64,000 bases of DNA from positions 6,758 through 70,757 of the forward strand of contig CAJUHC010000003.1 of assembly GCA_910586345.1 (NCBI GenBank), read 5' to 3'. The DNA is from an uncultured Christensenella sp. (lineage in GTDB: Bacteria > Bacillota > Clostridia > Christensenellales > Borkfalkiaceae). Below are positions 42,801 to 50,221 of this stretch, in pieces. The position numbers were made by a program, and so were the translations under genes. Numbering within the stretch: position 1 is the stretch's first letter; each line of letters starts with the position of its first letter. The notes beneath the pieces are model-generated. The model was given only the letters and a program-made list of their open reading frames with translations. It did not search any database and had not been told where the DNA came from.

Positions 42801-44746
42801 CGGAGTATACTGCGGAAAACGGAGTTGTTTATACGTTTGCAAAAGACGGAGAACTCGAAGCGGGGTATTATACCGTTACTTTCATCGACAAGAACAGAAC
42901 CGACAAAGATTATTCGGCGTCGGCAAATACGCTTATGATTGCCGACAGCGTAAACGGTATACCCGTAACGGCGATTGCAAGAGATGCTTTCAATTACAAT
43001 AAAACGGGTTTAAGTCTTAAAAAAGTAATCGTACCCGAAACCGTAGTTTCGATAGGCGCGCAGGCTTTTATGGACAATAAAGATATAGAACTCGCCGTAT
43101 TCCTCGCGGAATCGGTGTATTTCGGCGGAAATTCCTGGACGGGCGACAACAGATTCGTATTCTACGGTTGCGGAACGTCCGCGGACGAAAACGTAACGAG
43201 ACTGAGTTTATACTACAATTTCGCAACTTCCGAAAACGACAATACGGATTGGTTTGGCTTTAAACGCGTAAGCAACAAAGATTACAGATACATAGGCAAC
43301 GACAATGCTGGCGGTTCGCGCAACGGCAGCCGTATCGACCATACGGGTACGAAAGTTACCGAGGGTTCGGCTTGGGCATACGTCGAATACGTTCTTGCGG
43401 GAGATTCGGAAGGTTTCTCCTTAGCCGAATTAGGTTTAGCCGGGTATGAAATAAAAACCGGCGCGGGATGCGATTTAGAGGCAATCGAAAATTCCGTTAT
43501 GGACGCGTTAAACGCGATAACTTCAGTCAACGGCTGTATAAACGCTTACAACGTATACGTATCGGGCGATACCGCATTGTTAAACGGAAGAACCGTTATC
43601 ACCGTGACTTTGGTCGAAGATTTTGAATCTGCCTGGTACGAATTCACGCTCGAAACGAATTATAACGGCAATCGCGTCGCGTTTGAAATAGAGAGCGACG
43701 AACGCGAAATACTTATTTCGGAAACGGAAACTTCGGTGTCTTATTACTTAAAAGCGGGTTCGTCGGTAATTCTCAATGCTATGGCATCCGAAAGCGGTAT
43801 TTATTCGTTTGAAGGCTGGTTGGGAATCGACGCGGGCAAAGACGCTCAAATCAGTTTTATAATGACGGCGGGCGCCGTCAGCGTAAGAGCGTTGTGGGAA
43901 GCAAACGTAAACGAAAATATTTTAGTTGTCAGCGATATTGATTTCATATATAATAACGAAACTCAGACGTCCGGCGGAGATTACCTCAAAAAAGCCGTCG
44001 TAGGCGACGAACTGTCGGCGCCGAAAGCGGAAGGCTATATTTTCCTCGGCTGGGCGCAAAACGGCGCAAGCGGGCTTAATATGGCGGAGAACACCTTAAT
44101 AGACGGCGATACTTCCGCAACTTATTACGCGCTTTGGGTTTCCGCAAGACAAGACGTAAATTATTCGCTAAACGGAACGGATTTGACAGCCGGCGTTAAA
44201 GACGGCTACGACGGTACGTTCTTCGGTTGGTATAAAGGTTCCGATTCCGAATTCAAACACGGCGCGCTTTCGTCGAACGCGGATAATTCGTTTACATTCT
44301 CCGCGGAAAACACAGCGGTGCGTTTAAGATTGCAGTATGAATTAAAAATCACCGTAAACGGAACTGCGGACAAAAAGACTCTTGCAACCTCCAAAGTAGA
44401 AGTTTGCATCGGCGGAGACAGTGAAAGCGGTTCGCAGTACAACGGTTCGGTTTCAAGGTCTATCGAGCGGAGCTTCGTTTTGGCGGAGGGCGAAAACGTC
44501 TATCTTTACAATAACGATGGCAACCGCAAAGATTACCATATTTACAAGGTAACCGAAGACGGCGATACGTCGGTTACGGGTCAGATAAACGTCAGAACGG
44601 GTACGGGCTTAGGCAGTTTGGTTACCCTGAACGCGGTTGAAATCAAATCGGTTTCATTAAACGGCGCGTCCGTAAACGTCGACGCAACGACGAACAGATA
44701 CGATATAAAAGTATCCGGCAATATGAGTTTTGCTTTTGCAAATTAA
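36863..44746 (+). CDS. Giant repeat lipoprotein (2627 residues)
   Basis: A basic start, a hydrophobic segment and lipobox ISSC (Cys38) indicate a surface lipoprotein. The middle is a tandem repeat of about 233 residues, with YINGVYGLL near residues 550 and 783 and a diverged copy near 1014, each followed by Asn/Gly/Asp-rich beta-strand sequence (EAFYTLNTENGGYG, EVYYTLNVENGDYG). Further diverged copies occur to about 1500. Near 1913 an InlB B-repeat-like segment (KSFAGWYLD) appears, then BspA-type LRR sequence near 2010-2110, then two more B-repeat-like units (FEGWLG, YIFLGWAQNG). No enzyme motif or cell-wall sorting signal was seen. Likely adhesin or structural surface protein. A GC-rich hairpin follows. 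Confidence 0.85.
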   Translation: MKSKKVKISGKKITLLIFISFLAVLILAAGLFFGISSCSSGKRAGPDLKEGFTVRKAAPTDGSLPTDHNGIDNIGYMAYVLDNQPFYHAYAKNSTKSTGYEQITQTWKDYKSSAVNGTANNVMVCSDLSYSSLVKSSSQTCFVGDENAYMRSGNKPGKNSVPSDIAWDNNQPSYFTDETYLKKYGEFSTELSVYVINADTVSGFDEVTDNGDGTYSQKFYLRSDAACWYQYGMKTRGSLKSLPEFEKIEITFNFDKQWRVLSSYCEEKAKISPSALGGVSMGSSSKTSTEFDYSEAGFDDGHFSHFENYYEKYVGQTITDNPSGSSDELSVIDVLGGGFSKILDANGNGQQFELALTLGKTDYVGKVYAKLGDMGDVLGSLDVRIALEKKGSGKQDFYAEFSNGELNVYYSDSFALLVNIDRVASAVTNLTDWIKNLSGKVEAQDIAYALASDGESSLNLDSLLASLDFTYNDTSASIAVNTDDLLGFGVGVDLHMDFGRIKSEDGSSYSFRSLNLGSLSYGSEQIDVSLSLLPDDGSEIIFRDKSQTSADIADYINGVYGLLNSKTYLVNVNLDGSSIIDSISGLSLSANARIKQENGFKEISVSVPVSVKYGNLSAELEAFYTLNTENGGYGKIYIYLKEISGVRTDAKVYCEISETVDAVTKLINRFKENQDGGNVPDGSADKESLTVAKVINLVLGLDYGKIVTDLRADENEIGVTLDVDEILSSFNVDLGIALGKLELKLINGEEKASLGAALPELGLSIGVNGSDEDIKIPDLNEYADLTAYINGVYGLLESETIVLEIRLDGESEIEYLKGVVLEAQAQLKLENGYNLISVNTPLTVSYKEISLQLEVYYTLNVENGDYGEVYLHIVSINDKPYGMKAYCDISQTVDAVKRLINVINGNSEARTLAGGETADIVANVINAVINIDFASIIKEISANPSQIAFTVDADEILKSFDFGLGNISLGDLTLGLGLDGNGNTTLTGNLSALGLGLYVYGSENKLIVPEKDGYTDVIEYIDIISEAVYRAREIIDARDAEVDINASLVIDGIKMSVSGNGEAIWKEDKIRFAADIVLAIAENENSESVAIKFVYDETAEENETVKQPLVRFTVNELGLEIYRSDITEVSELFEKVMNAVNGVTGGTPSAYSLGAEASEESAVDFAKLLKVVLDALSKVTLELKDSGITDAKVKDIFITFADGGNILLSANGGLSLELTSEHVGLDALVKAGSGNTLANINTAMNDTETYRFYTADTFVRAVYEYVLDLFDELSVGNLLGSDTYTVDISLNGSASGIAGLDGVNVNASLYYTEKQTEDKASKIIEADLNLDIKGTAVIAKVYYTERTLYVSLENIGGTALKDIAFKASADNIYEAVATLVELITSETVADILSKISGGKVIALSLGESSDGGTSSSLIRLLTNILTLDINTVIKYEPIAAGDTVHNTITVNPDVILEALGYDIRVGIIYVEVNPEIHTVYAYAVKGESTWFELGAQAVKDSGHASFDTEKFIDVGFVSTLLEDLKITLENTQKDENGNSELIYSFTGDIGIDVKISGLNLSTIEFKSATLSLGLDGEDEFYFSFVSELQGSIATTKSWISVTYSNGYITFGRDVKSDNAKFKVMTTDYLLSNLMDNIFWLLDTNGFVKGIINSAIGSALDGLGSNLTKTEDFYLYDDSLNGEQKPEDEKSEFALSQYLGGLAVKLGAYSSGYGNMDGVVSSVESKFGLNDNYYAANLELSSLLGDVLRNIYVAFVRETDGGIKGFDAYLELQTYLFITAKFDNGTTFSHADNYFKSASKKYNINFDNFVGFENKIFGCYNSADNSYEALEINRPYKLTVYGFDENKEYDSYELGDKLILEKTLNSGSRVHLFESEVWLDEAQTRKLIYVDANGNDLGLSFVIKSDISIYQMIAGGKTVTFHTPYGGEEREVFVGATLPDPALKEIDGKSFAGWYLDENYEKPVFVMQASVNDYYARYVDTEYTAENGVVYTFAKDGELEAGYYTVTFIDKNRTDKDYSASANTLMIADSVNGIPVTAIARDAFNYNKTGLSLKKVIVPETVVSIGAQAFMDNKDIELAVFLAESVYFGGNSWTGDNRFVFYGCGTSADENVTRLSLYYNFATSENDNTDWFGFKRVSNKDYRYIGNDNAGGSRNGSRIDHTGTKVTEGSAWAYVEYVLAGDSEGFSLAELGLAGYEIKTGAGCDLEAIENSVMDALNAITSVNGCINAYNVYVSGDTALLNGRTVITVTLVEDFESAWYEFTLETNYNGNRVAFEIESDEREILISETETSVSYYLKAGSSVILNAMASESGIYSFEGWLGIDAGKDAQISFIMTAGAVSVRALWEANVNENILVVSDIDFIYNNETQTSGGDYLKKAVVGDELSAPKAEGYIFLGWAQNGASGLNMAENTLIDGDTSATYYALWVSARQDVNYSLNGTDLTAGVKDGYDGTFFGWYKGSDSEFKHGALSSNADNSFTFSAENTAVRLRLQYELKITVNGTADKKTLATSKVEVCIGGDSESGSQYNGSVSRSIERSFVLAEGENVYLYNNDGNRKDYHIYKVTEDGDTSVTGQINVRTGTGLGSLVTLNAVEIKSVSLNGASVNVDATTNRYDIKVSGNMSFAFAN

Positions 44747-44758
44747 TCGAATGTTTTT

Positions 44759-44791
44759 ACCCGCCCCGCAGATTTCTGCGGGGCGGGTTTT
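44759..44791 (+). terminator. Rho-independent terminator
   Basis: 14-bp stem (44759-44772 with 44775-44788), then TTT. It separates the giant lipoprotein from the tandem repeat. Confidence 0.85.
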
Positions 44792-44807
44792 ACTTCGGCT
44801 ATATGAG

Positions 44808-45034
44808 AATAAAGATACACCGTCAACGTAAGGTTGCCGTTTGACGTACGGACGGCAGGTGTGCAGTAGAAGCAATAAAGATGCGTCGTCAACGTAAGGT
44901 TGCCGTTTGACGTGCGGACGGCAGGTGTGCGGGAGAAGCAATAAAGAAACGCCGTCAACGTAAGGTTGCCGTTTGACGTGCGGACGGCAGGTGTGCAGTA
45001 GAAGCAATAAAGATACACCGTCAACGTAAGGTTG
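44808..45034. repeat. 66-bp tandem repeat, three copies plus a partial fourth
   Basis: Units start at 44808, 44874, 44940 and 45006, exactly 66 bp apart; the fourth stops after about 29 bp. Units are almost identical except for a variable block about 8-13 bases in. Each has short inverted arms (CGTCAA and TTGACG, 44821-44826 with 44841-44846 in unit 1), so each could fold. Because 66 is a multiple of three, all frames stay open and spurious ORFs arise on the minus strand; none has a ribosome-binding site or known domain. Confidence 0.9.
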
Positions 45035-45069
45035 GTCTAACGGTCAAGCTCTGTAACATACAATACTAT

Positions 45070-45315
45070 ATGAAGCTTTTAGAACAGATTTTATCCGAGC
45101 TGGGCGCGGACACTTTAAAGTCGTTTTCGATAGTCCCCGGCTTCGGCGGTTATTTCCGCAGTATCAAAGGCGTTGCGGAATATTCGTCGGAAAGAATCGT
45201 ACTTGCTCTTAAAAAAAATAAGATTGCGATCGAGGGGGAAGGACTTACCCTCGGCAAATATTTTGAAGAAGATTTGCTTATAAAAGGCAGAATAACGGGA
45301 GTAAAAATTGACTGA
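45070..45315 (+). CDS. yqfC: YqfC/YabP-family sporulation protein
   Basis: 81 residues. The pattern FSIVPGFGGYFRSIKGVAEYSSERIVLAL and IEGEGLTLGKYFEEDLLIKGRI matches the YabP/YqfC family, which is controlled by sigma-E in B. subtilis. The next genes are yqfD, phoH, yqfF and ybeY in the same order as in B. subtilis, which supports the name. No clear Shine-Dalgarno precedes the ATG. Presence of yqfC-yqfD hints at a spore-forming ancestry, but no other sporulation gene is in the window. Confidence 0.8.
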   Translation: MKLLEQILSELGADTLKSFSIVPGFGGYFRSIKGVAEYSSERIVLALKKNKIAIEGEGLTLGKYFEEDLLIKGRITGVKID

Positions 45316-46198
45316 CGCAACGCAGATTTCTATAACCGCAACCGCGGAACTTGCATTAAAGAAACTCAAAAAAGCCGAAATAGGCGTATATAACTGTAAA
45401 AAAGACGGCGCGCGCTTTATATTTTCCGTAAAAGACAAACATATTAAAAAAGTTTTTGCAATTTTTTCAAACCCGTGTTATAATATCTGCGTAACCGGCA
45501 AAAGCTCGCGCGCAAAATTTTTTATAAAAGCGTTAAACCGCGTCGGGCTCTTCGCGGGCGCGGCGGCGTTCGTCGCGATTGCCGCGTTTTCCAACTCGTT
45601 TATATTCAAAATAAAAGTGAGCGGAAGCGGCAGTTATCTTTCCTCGGAAGTCAAACGTATCGTCTGCGAGTCGGGCGCAAAAGAATTCGGTTATTTTTCG
45701 GGCTTCGACGCGCCTATGGCGACGGGCAAAATTCTTGCTCTGCCTCAGGTGACGTTCTGCAATATCGAAAAACACGGCAGTATACTGCACGTCGACGTTG
45801 AAGTCGACGAAGAACACAACTCCTCGGTTGTCCGCAATCCGCTCGTTTCGGATTGCAACGGCGTCGTTAAAAAAATTACGGCTATTTGCGGAACCGCCAG
45901 ATTTTTCGCGGGGGACAGAGTGAATACTGGCGACGAGCTGATTTCGGCGTATACTCTTGCGGGCGAAACTCAGACGGAATGTCTTGCAGTCGGCTACGCC
46001 GAGATAGAATGTACGGGCAGAACGGAGTATCCCGCGGACATCGAATCCGAAGAAAATTTAAAAGCAGCTTACTCTTCTTGCATACTTAACGGCGACGAAA
46101 TAATTTCCCGTACGCATACAGTAAAACCTGCCGAAAACGGAGTCGTTTACGTAATAGATTTTACCTATTTGCATAAGTTAAGTATAAATATGGAGTAG
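45308..46198 (+). CDS. yqfD: YqfD-type sporulation membrane protein
   Basis: 296 residues from a TTG start. A GGGAG site lies just before the TTG and the frame overlaps yqfC by 8 bp. A short N-terminal domain (ISITATAELALKKLKKAEIGVYNCKKDG) resembles the YqfD/SpoIV-like start. One membrane segment follows near residues 78-97, then an external beta-rich region (FCNIEKHGSILHVDVEVDE). In B. subtilis yqfD is needed for efficient sporulation. The order is conserved with yqfC upstream and phoH downstream. Confidence 0.8.
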   Translation: MTDATQISITATAELALKKLKKAEIGVYNCKKDGARFIFSVKDKHIKKVFAIFSNPCYNICVTGKSSRAKFFIKALNRVGLFAGAAAFVAIAAFSNSFIFKIKVSGSGSYLSSEVKRIVCESGAKEFGYFSGFDAPMATGKILALPQVTFCNIEKHGSILHVDVEVDEEHNSSVVRNPLVSDCNGVVKKITAICGTARFFAGDRVNTGDELISAYTLAGETQTECLAVGYAEIECTGRTEYPADIESEENLKAAYSSCILNGDEIISRTHTVKPAENGVVYVIDFTYLHKLSINME

Positions 46199-46210
46199 CT
46201 TTAAAAAGGT

Positions 46211-47206
46211 ATGAACAATACGGTTAAAAAAGTCAGCGCAGGAAATACGGACAAGCTCCAAAAAATTTTAGGCGTATTCGACGAAAATTTAAATATAATA
46301 ATGCGCGAGCTTAGCGTGATTATCCGGGTAGACGGAATAGACGTGGTTATCGAAGGCGCGGAGGAGCGCGTTTCGGCGGCGGTTTCCGTAACTGAGAGCC
46401 TTTTAACGCTTGCGGAAAACGGCGAGAGCGTGGACAAGGGCAGGGTCGAATACTGCATAGAACTCGCGCGCGAAGGCAAAGCCCGCGATATTACCAAACT
46501 TTCTTCGGATACGATAGCGATAACTTACCGCGGTAAACCTATTAAATGCAAGACCGTCGGACAGAAGAAATACGTAGACAGCATCAAACGCGAAACCGTA
46601 ACTTTCGGTATAGGTCCCGCGGGGACGGGCAAGACCTATCTTGCGGTATGTCTTGCCGTACAGGCTCTTAAACAGAAACAGACGGATAAAATAATTCTTA
46701 CCCGACCGGCAGTCGAGGCAGGCGAAAAACTCGGGTTTCTCCCCGGCGATTTACAGACGAAAGTGGACCCGTATCTGCGTCCTCTGTACGATGCGTTGCA
46801 GGAAATGCTGGGTCTTGAAACGTATACGAAACTTATGGAACGCGGTTCGATAGAAATAGCTCCTCTCGCATATATGCGCGGGAGAACGCTTTCGAACGCT
46901 TTCGTGATTTTGGACGAAGCCCAGAATGCGACGCGCGAACAGATGAAGATGTTTTTGACCCGTCTCGGCGACGGCAGTAAAATGGTCATAACGGGCGATA
47001 AAACCCAGATTGACCTTCCGAACGGCAAATCGAGCGGACTCGAAGACGCCGCGCGTATCTTGCGCGGAGTGGAAGGAGTGGGGATACTGTACCTTACGGA
47101 TAAAGACGTCGTGCGCAATCCTTTGGTTATGAGAATAGTCAGGGCTTACGATAAAGACGACGACAGGAGGTTATCAATTGCAGACGGTAACGAAACTAAG
47201 CAATAA
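46211..47206 (+). CDS. phoH: PhoH-like ATPase
   Basis: 331 residues. Walker A is IGPAGTGKTYLAV (near residue 138). Walker B is FVILDEAQNATREQMKMFLTRLG and VITGDKTQIDLP follows. An N-terminal KH-like domain precedes the ATPase core. PhoH proteins are cytosolic RNA helicase-like NTPases usually encoded next to ybeY, as here. AAAGGT precedes the ATG. The 3' end overlaps the next gene by 29 bp. Confidence 0.92.
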   Translation: MNNTVKKVSAGNTDKLQKILGVFDENLNIIMRELSVIIRVDGIDVVIEGAEERVSAAVSVTESLLTLAENGESVDKGRVEYCIELAREGKARDITKLSSDTIAITYRGKPIKCKTVGQKKYVDSIKRETVTFGIGPAGTGKTYLAVCLAVQALKQKQTDKIILTRPAVEAGEKLGFLPGDLQTKVDPYLRPLYDALQEMLGLETYTKLMERGSIEIAPLAYMRGRTLSNAFVILDEAQNATREQMKMFLTRLGDGSKMVITGDKTQIDLPNGKSSGLEDAARILRGVEGVGILYLTDKDVVRNPLVMRIVRAYDKDDDRRLSIADGNETKQ

Positions 47207-48644
47207 AGATATAGTAAAGAGCCTATTCGCGTTTATATTCGGCACTATAGGCTTTTACGTGTTTATAATTTTTATGATTCTTATCAACGAAGGAGTTTCC
47301 GGTTTCGGAAAATATTTCGTCGATAACCAGCAGTCGCTTCTGACGGTTGCGGTGTCTATCGCGGTACTCGTCGCAATGCTTTACTGCTATTTCGTTTTCG
47401 AAAACAAGTACGTCCTTTCGCGTTTTGCAAAGACAGCGGAAATGTTTCTTATAATGTATATCGTGCTTGTGATTGATTACGTTATGAGCAAATACGTGGA
47501 TTCGATGGCGCGTCCCGTAGCTTTTATCGCATTGCTCTGCGCGACGCTGTTCAGGCGTAGGGACGCTATTTTCATAAACACCGTATTTTCGCTGATAATC
47601 CTTACGCTCGATAGATTCTCGGACGTCACTTATATGTACGAGGCGCAGACGGCGAGCTATGCAAGCCTGCTTTGCAGTTTCTGCGCGGGGCTCGTGGCGG
47701 TGTTCGTTTTCAATTCAATCAAGACGAGATTTCAAAGCGTACTTCTCGCGTTTATTCTGCTTATACCAGTGGAAGTTATAAACTGCATTATTATCCTTCC
47801 CGTAAGCGCCGGTACGATGCCCGCAACGGAAATTTTCGACCTTATGATTTTCGGCGCGCTGAGCTGTATTATTTCGGTTATGCTCTATATGTTCATACTT
47901 CCGCTGTTCGAAATGCTTTTCTCCGAAATGACGGTTTTCCGTTTGAGAGAGCTTACGAGCGACGGCGCCAAACTCATAAAAAAACTCAAAGAAAACGCTC
48001 CCGGAACTTACAGTCACTCCGTAGTCGTATCTCAGATTGTCGAAGCTTGCGCCAAGGCGATAGGCGAGGACCCCGAGCTCGCGCGGGCGGCGGCTTATTA
48101 TCACGACGTCGGCAAACTCAAAGGTCCTGAAATGTTCGCCGAGAACCAGAACGAATATAACTTTCACGACGATATTACTCCCGAACTTTCGGTCGATATA
48201 ATCCGTTCGCATACCCGTAACGGCGCACAGCTTATAAAGAAAAGCCGTCTGCCAGAATTTTTTGCGGACGTTGCGATTCAGCACCACGGTACGATGCCGA
48301 TAAAGTATTTTTATTACAAAGCTCTTAAAATGAGCGACGGTGAACTTAACATAGACAACTATTCGTATTCGGGACCGATACCGGAATCGAAGATAGCGGC
48401 TCTTATTATGATAGCCGATTCTTCGGAAGCGGCGACAAGAACGCTTCCCGACCGTTCTCCCGAAAAGGTCGAGGCTTTCGTAAGAAGTCTTATCGAAGAA
48501 AGGCTCGATATGGGTCAGTTCGATAACTGCAATATCACTATGCGCGAACTTACTATCGTAAAGAGTACGATAGTAAACCAGCTTACAGGCGTTTATCATT
48601 CGAGAGTCGCGTATCCTAAATTAACCGTTTCAAAGAAAAAATAA
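47178..48644 (+). CDS. HD-domain membrane protein (YqfF/PgpH-like), lacks extracellular domain
   Basis: 488 residues from a TTG start with AGGAGG at 47164-47169. B. subtilis YqfF is about 710 residues because of an extracellular 7TMR-HDED domain; here that domain is absent and the protein begins directly with the membrane region (about seven segments). The cytoplasmic HD domain is intact (GTYSHSVVVSQI, AAYYHDVGKLKGPEMF, IRSHTRNGAQLIK, IQHHGTMPIKYF). YqfF/PgpH-type HD domains hydrolyse c-di-AMP. The enzyme would therefore lack the external sensor that the longer form has. Confidence 0.88.
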   Translation: MQTVTKLSNKDIVKSLFAFIFGTIGFYVFIIFMILINEGVSGFGKYFVDNQQSLLTVAVSIAVLVAMLYCYFVFENKYVLSRFAKTAEMFLIMYIVLVIDYVMSKYVDSMARPVAFIALLCATLFRRRDAIFINTVFSLIILTLDRFSDVTYMYEAQTASYASLLCSFCAGLVAVFVFNSIKTRFQSVLLAFILLIPVEVINCIIILPVSAGTMPATEIFDLMIFGALSCIISVMLYMFILPLFEMLFSEMTVFRLRELTSDGAKLIKKLKENAPGTYSHSVVVSQIVEACAKAIGEDPELARAAAYYHDVGKLKGPEMFAENQNEYNFHDDITPELSVDIIRSHTRNGAQLIKKSRLPEFFADVAIQHHGTMPIKYFYYKALKMSDGELNIDNYSYSGPIPESKIAALIMIADSSEAATRTLPDRSPEKVEAFVRSLIEERLDMGQFDNCNITMRELTIVKSTIVNQLTGVYHSRVAYPKLTVSKKK

Positions 48645-48662
48645 AGCCCGCGCGGAAGTTAT

Positions 48663-49127
48663 ATGAACGATTTGATAATTTACAGCGAAGAACAGGATTT
48701 TGCAGGTCTGGCGCAGGCGTTTTCGGACGAGTTCGAAAGCGACTGTACACTATCGTGCGAAATCGTAACGGCGGACGAAGAAGAAATCCGGCGTTTGAAC
48801 CGCGAACTGCGTTCAGTAGATGCGGTAACGGACGTGTTGAGTTTTCCGTCGCTTGACGGTATTTACGGTAAAAAACTTTTAAAAAATGAGTTTAAGGCGG
48901 ATTGGGACGAAAACGGCAATCTTTTCATAGGCAGTATAGCTATATGCGTTAAAAGGGCGGAAGAGCAGGCGCGGGAATACGGACACGGCGTCAAACGCGA
49001 ACTTTGCTATCTCGCCGTTCACGGTATCTGCCACCTTTTAGGTTACGACCATATGAACGATGCGGACAAATCGGCGATGCGCGAAAAGGAAGAAAAAGTC
49101 TTGAATAAATTGGGAATTGTAAGATGA
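48663..49127 (+). CDS. ybeY: Endoribonuclease YbeY
   Basis: 154 residues with the zinc motif HGICHLLGYDH (H-x3-H-x5-H, near residue 119) and the conserved TDVLSFPSLDG. YbeY is an endoribonuclease used in 16S rRNA maturation and ribosome quality control. It is followed by era with a 4-bp overlap (ATGA), the usual Firmicutes order. dgkA and cdd, which lie between ybeY and era in B. subtilis, are absent. Confidence 0.93.
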   Translation: MNDLIIYSEEQDFAGLAQAFSDEFESDCTLSCEIVTADEEEIRRLNRELRSVDAVTDVLSFPSLDGIYGKKLLKNEFKADWDENGNLFIGSIAICVKRAEEQAREYGHGVKRELCYLAVHGICHLLGYDHMNDADKSAMREKEEKVLNKLGIVR

Positions 49128-50005
49128 AAAGCGGATTTATCGGAGTGATAGGCAAAGCGAACGCGGGCAAGAGTACGCTTGTAAACGTATTGGTCGGAGA
49201 AAAAGTTTCGATAGTTTCTCCGAAACCGCAGACCACGCGCGATGCTATAATGGGGATATTGAACAAGCCCGATTATCAGCTCGTGTTCGTGGACACTCCC
49301 GGGATATATAAAGCAAAAAACCGTCTGTCGGATATGATGCTTAAAACTGCGGAAACCGCGGCGAAAGACGTGGATTTTATTCTTTATGTTTTAGACGGGC
49401 ACGACGGCGTTGCCGACGACGATATCGGACTGATAAAACGTTATACGTCGGGGAATATACCTATGGCGGTTGCATATACGAAAATAGACATTATGGCGAA
49501 AGAGAATATTCCCGAAAACGTGAAGAAACTTTACGATAACGGAATAGACTGCGACGTGTTGCCCGTATCGGCGCGAAAATATACTAATATCAGAAAGCTC
49601 GAAGAATATCTCGTTTCAAAAATGCCGGAAGGCGAAAAAGCGATTGCAGAAGACATAGTTTCCGACAAGAGCGAGAAATTTATGATTTCCGAGATAATGC
49701 GCGAAAAGATACTTTTGAAATTCGGTCAGGAAATACCTCACGGAATCGCAATAAGCATAAACGTTTTTGAAAAGCAGGAAAACGGCGTTTATGATATTAA
49801 TCTCGATATAGTCTGTGAAAAACCCAACCATAAAGCCATACTTATAGGCAAGCAGGGTTCGGCTATAAAGGAAGTTTCGTCTTTCGCGCGTAAAGATATG
49901 GAAAAGTTTCTCGGGGCAAAGGTGTTTTTGACGACGTACGTAAAAGTTAAAGAAGATTGGCGCAACAGACCGAATTTACTTAAAGACTTGGGCTACGGCG
50001 ATTAA
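49124..50005 (+). CDS. era: GTPase Era
   Basis: 293 residues. The GTPase domain has GKANAGKSTLVN (G1), a TTRD switch, DTPGIYK (G3) and YTKIDI (G4-type). The C-terminal KH domain contains ILIGKQGSAIKEVSSFAR. Era binds the 3' end of 16S rRNA during 30S assembly. It overlaps ybeY by 4 bp. The G4 motif reads TKID rather than NKxD, a common variant. Confidence 0.95.
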   Translation: MKSGFIGVIGKANAGKSTLVNVLVGEKVSIVSPKPQTTRDAIMGILNKPDYQLVFVDTPGIYKAKNRLSDMMLKTAETAAKDVDFILYVLDGHDGVADDDIGLIKRYTSGNIPMAVAYTKIDIMAKENIPENVKKLYDNGIDCDVLPVSARKYTNIRKLEEYLVSKMPEGEKAIAEDIVSDKSEKFMISEIMREKILLKFGQEIPHGIAISINVFEKQENGVYDINLDIVCEKPNHKAILIGKQGSAIKEVSSFARKDMEKFLGAKVFLTTYVKVKEDWRNRPNLLKDLGYGD

Positions 50006-50007
50006 AG

Positions 50008-50054
50008 CACATATTGCTTCGCATAACTTTGCCGCGTTGCGCTTGCATATCTGC
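50008..50054. repeat. Intergenic repeat element, copy 2 (short)
   Basis: CTTCGCATAACTTTG (50017-50031) and the CGCG just after it are the same as in the element at 21116. The flanks are imperfect inverted repeats (50008-50018 with 50045-50054). Both copies lie just after housekeeping genes. Confidence 0.5.
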
Positions 50055-50106
50055 ATTTTACATAATTTCGGATTAACTGCACACTCTTTTATCGAGAGGT
50101 GTTATT

Positions 50107-50211
50107 ATGAATAAAGACAAAGACGCTGCGGAACTCGCTTGGAAAATGTTTGAAAAGACGGGCAACGTCAGTTATTATATGCTTTACAAGCATTTAGACG
50201 AACAACACTGA
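50107..50211 (+). CDS. yqzL: YqzL family small protein
   Basis: 34 residues, too short to appear in ordinary ORF lists. The segment LAWKMFEKTGNVSYYMLYKHL matches the conserved core of YqzL (aromatic residue, FxxTGNV, Y-LxKxL). GAGAGGTG precedes the ATG, and its position between era and recO is as in B. subtilis. Function is unknown. The ORF ends 10 bp before recO. Confidence 0.85.
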   Translation: MNKDKDAAELAWKMFEKTGNVSYYMLYKHLDEQH

Positions 50212-50221
50212 TTTTTTTACT

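Noticed and set aside
44657..45024. Minus-strand 22-residue-repeat proteins across the tandem repeat
   Set aside because: A 66-bp period keeps every frame open. No ribosome-binding site or domain supports them, and one frame is read through the terminator and the end of the giant gene.
44808..45034. CRISPR array
   Set aside because: The whole 66-bp unit is repeated with one short variable block; there are no unique spacers and no cas genes.
45057..45064. Sigma-E-type -10 box (CATACAAT) before yqfC
   Set aside because: It is only 5 nt from the start codon, too close for a normal transcription start; a weak -35 with 15-bp spacing was seen but does not help.
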